Program-made: the position numbers and the translations under genes | DNA from: an uncultured Ruminococcus sp. | GTDB taxonomy: Bacteria; Bacillota; Clostridia; Oscillospirales; Ruminococcaceae | Length of the DNA: 6,492 nt | NCBI RefSeq assembly: GCF_946187255.1 | Contig: NZ_CAMHRZ010000190.1 | Span: forward strand, 1 to 6,492 | Direction: 5' to 3' | The notes under the pieces: generated by a model | Databases searched by the model: none | What the model was told of the DNA's origin: nothing | Seen by the model: the letters and a program-made list of their open reading frames with translations, nothing else | Shown here: piece after piece, positions 4,398 through 6,492 of the stretch | Layout: each line of letters begins with the position of its first letter | How positions within the stretch are numbered: position 1 is the stretch's first letter

Positions 4398-6492
4398 ATG
4401 AAGAGATCAACCAACAGAGCAGCCTGCATTTTGCTTGCGGCGGGAATGGTGATGTCATCATCGGCACCGCTCATCCCTCAGATGCAGACAGGCATCGTAG
4501 CTTTTGCGGGAGATAATGATTTTAGCTGGAGCGCATATTCAAAAAAGGATTCGTCCTGGTGGAAAGGCTCGGAAGCTGCCGCGCTTGCAGATGAGATGAT
4601 TGCATACCAGCTTTGGGACGGCGGCTGGAGAAAGGATATGAAGACTGAGACCACAGGCTCGTGGAACAAGTCTACCATCGATAATAATGCCACATGGGGT
4701 CAGATAAGGTTCCTGGCAACTATTTACAGCAATACGGGCAACGAAAAGTACAAGAATTCCTGCCTGAAAGGTCTTGACCTGCTCATCAACGGACAGTACT
4801 CAAACGGCGGCTGGCCGCAGGTGTTCAATGATGCGGGTACCTATCATGCACATATAACCTACAATGATACCGCTATGGTGGCAGTGCTGAAGATCATGCT
4901 GGACGTGTCACAGAAGTCGGGTCCCTTTACTTGGATCGACAGCAGCTATCAGAGCAAGGCAGAGAATGCCGTAAATAAGGGCATTAGCTGTATACTGAAC
5001 ACACAGATCAAGGTCAACGGCACACTTACTGCTTGGGATCAGCAGCATGATGAGTATACTCTCGCCCCCGCAGCCGCAAGAGCCTATGAGCTGCCTTCGA
5101 TATGTACCTCCGAAAGTGTGGGCATCGTCGATTTCCTGCGCTCGCTCCCCGATTCAAAGAAGAGCGCTGAGGTCATCCGCAGCATAAATGCCGCTGTAAG
5201 ATGGTTCGATTCCGTTAAGATCGAAAACAGGGCATGGGGCTGGAACTCCGATAAAACAGACAAGGTTGTCACATACTCCGGCGGCTCGACGATATGGGCG
5301 AGATTCTATGATCTTCAGACTTCAAAGCCCCTGTTCTCAGACCGCGACGGGAAGGCGTATACCGATGTTTCACAGATAAGCCTGGAGAGAAGAACAGGCT
5401 ATTCATGGTATGGCACCTGGTGTGCCAACAACATCAAGCTGGGTACTATCCCTGAGACTTCCACACCTCAGACACAGGGTACTCATCTGTATGTCGGTTA
5501 CAGCAATAAGGCTAATAACTATTCGACCATACAGGCGGCAGTAGATGCGGCAGCAGCAAAAAATCCCAGCTCCGAGTCTACCCGTGTAAGCATACACATC
5601 GCTCCCGGTACCTATCGTGAGCAGGTGCGCGTAAATACACCGTATATCAGCTTTATCAATGACGAGCCCTCAAAGGAAGTAAAGATAACCTGGTACTACG
5701 GCATAGGATATAAGTATTACAGTATGGGCAGCGACGGCTACTACAACGCTTCCAATGCGTGGTCGAAGTCCTCAAAGGGCGAAGCTACCCGCTGGGGAAG
5801 TGCGGTGGCACTGCATACAAAGGCTGCGTATTTCCGCGCTGAGTATATCACCTTTGAGAACTCCTTCAACCGCTATGTCACCGATGAAGAACTGGCAGAC
5901 GGCGTTGAAGTATCGGGCAGCGAGTCCATAACCTTCCAGCGCTACAAGGGTGCTGATGTCAGAAGCAAGACCGCGACCGAACGCGGCGCAGCCATAGCAG
6001 TCGAGGGTGATTACAGCGAGTTCTATAAGTGTACTTTCTTGGGCAGCCAGGATACCCTCTTTACAAGGGGCGCTCATGAGTACTACCGCGAGTGCCGCAT
6101 CGAAGGAAATACCGATTATATCTTCGGTCAGGGTCAGTGTGTATTCCAGAACTGCGACCTTGTATGGACAGGCTATACCGACAAGGCTGTGGGCGGCTAC
6201 ATCACTGCAGCAAAGAGCGACGGCAAGTACCTGTTCTCAGGCTGTAATGTATACGGCACCAGCGGCATGAAGGTGGGTTCCGGCTACTTCGGCAGACCCT
6301 GGGGCGCTGCGGCAGACGTTGCATTCGTCAATACCAAGCTCGCCTCCGAAAGCATGATAACCTCCGCAGGCTGGACCAGCATGAGCGGCAATCAGCCCGA
6401 GAATGCTAACTTCAAGGAGTATAATACCACCGTCAACGGTGTGGCTGTAAATACCTACGGCCGTGTGGCAAATACTGTAAGATACTCCGCCA
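4398..6492 (+). CDS. Secreted PL10 pectate lyase / CE8 pectin methylesterase fusion (3' end outside window)
   Basis: This bifunctional extracellular enzyme acts on homogalacturonan; 698 residues are visible and the frame is open at the window end. Residues 1-37 are a signal peptide (KRSTNR, a hydrophobic stretch, then probable cleavage after VAFA). Residues about 50-350 match family PL10 pectate lyases: YQLWDGGW (70-77), TIDNNATW (93-100), NGGWPQ (136-141), HITYND (152-157), AWDQQHD (212-218), R228 in AARAYELPS as the likely catalytic base, and ERRTGYSWY (330-338). A short Thr/Gln/Pro linker (352-363) leads to a CE8 pectin methylesterase domain: GTYRE (404-408), QDTL with D552, DYIFG with D573, and GRPW with R633 and W635. 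D552 and D573 are 21 residues apart, as in the Dickeya enzyme PemA. The Gln of the family QAV motif appears to be replaced (R529). The esterase would prepare substrate for the lyase. A dockerin or binding module could follow beyond the window. Confidence 0.93.
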   Translation, partial: MKRSTNRAACILLAAGMVMSSSAPLIPQMQTGIVAFAGDNDFSWSAYSKKDSSWWKGSEAAALADEMIAYQLWDGGWRKDMKTETTGSWNKSTIDNNATWGQIRFLATIYSNTGNEKYKNSCLKGLDLLINGQYSNGGWPQVFNDAGTYHAHITYNDTAMVAVLKIMLDVSQKSGPFTWIDSSYQSKAENAVNKGISCILNTQIKVNGTLTAWDQQHDEYTLAPAAARAYELPSICTSESVGIVDFLRSLPDSKKSAEVIRSINAAVRWFDSVKIENRAWGWNSDKTDKVVTYSGGSTIWARFYDLQTSKPLFSDRDGKAYTDVSQISLERRTGYSWYGTWCANNIKLGTIPETSTPQTQGTHLYVGYSNKANNYSTIQAAVDAAAAKNPSSESTRVSIHIAPGTYREQVRVNTPYISFINDEPSKEVKITWYYGIGYKYYSMGSDGYYNASNAWSKSSKGEATRWGSAVALHTKAAYFRAEYITFENSFNRYVTDEELADGVEVSGSESITFQRYKGADVRSKTATERGAAIAVEGDYSEFYKCTFLGSQDTLFTRGAHEYYRECRIEGNTDYIFGQGQCVFQNCDLVWTGYTDKAVGGYITAAKSDGKYLFSGCNVYGTSGMKVGSGYFGRPWGAAADVAFVNTKLASESMITSAGWTSMSGNQPENANFKEYNTTVNGVAVNTYGRVANTVRYSA

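Noticed and set aside
5772..6270. Short open frames on both strands within the CE8 region
   Set aside because: They are shadows of the continuous pectinase frame, which carries all the catalytic motifs.

Overview
All five genes in this window lie on the + strand. The sequence looks like a chromosomal piece of a plant-fibre-degrading Clostridia bacterium, most likely a Ruminococcus or close relative. Three things support this: strong GGAGG-type ribosome binding sites, near-consensus sigma-A promoters in AT-rich gaps between moderately GC-rich genes, and a secreted pectin-degrading enzyme of the type found in rumen and gut fibrolytic Firmicutes. The genus is an inference.

Layout. Positions 2-652 are the C-terminal part of a sensor histidine kinase, cut by the window start just before its phospho-acceptor histidine. 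A gap of about 120 bases holds a palindrome and a consensus promoter. These drive a two-gene operon (773-1410): a MarR-family regulator whose stop codon overlaps the start of a 64-residue cysteine-rich protein. The operon ends in a strong intrinsic terminator beginning on the base after the stop codon. Positions 1484-2260 encode a xylose-isomerase-like TIM-barrel protein with no clear promoter of its own. Positions 2393-4045, behind a separate promoter, encode a membrane protein with a C-terminal spermidine-synthase-like Rossmann domain, followed by a terminator at 4129-4166. After an AT-rich regulatory gap with a perfect TTGACA-17-TATAAT promoter, a secreted enzyme starts at 4398 and runs off the window end. 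It fuses a PL10 pectate lyase to a CE8 pectin methylesterase.

How the parts may work together. The two domains of the last protein form one pathway on homogalacturonan: the esterase removes methyl groups and the lyase cleaves the resulting pectate. The promoter regions of the MarR operon and the pectinase gene share a 13-base dyad element with one mismatch (ATCAAACATTGAT and ATCAAACAATGAT). In the pectinase promoter it sits between -35 and -10. This raises the untested possibility that the MarR protein, or another regulator, controls both. The remaining genes have no evident functional link to pectin use.

No tRNA, rRNA, CRISPR array, insertion sequence or attachment site was seen. The best candidate for something undescribed is the MarR/cysteine-rich miniprotein operon together with the shared operator-like element. 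The evidence is suggestive, not strong.
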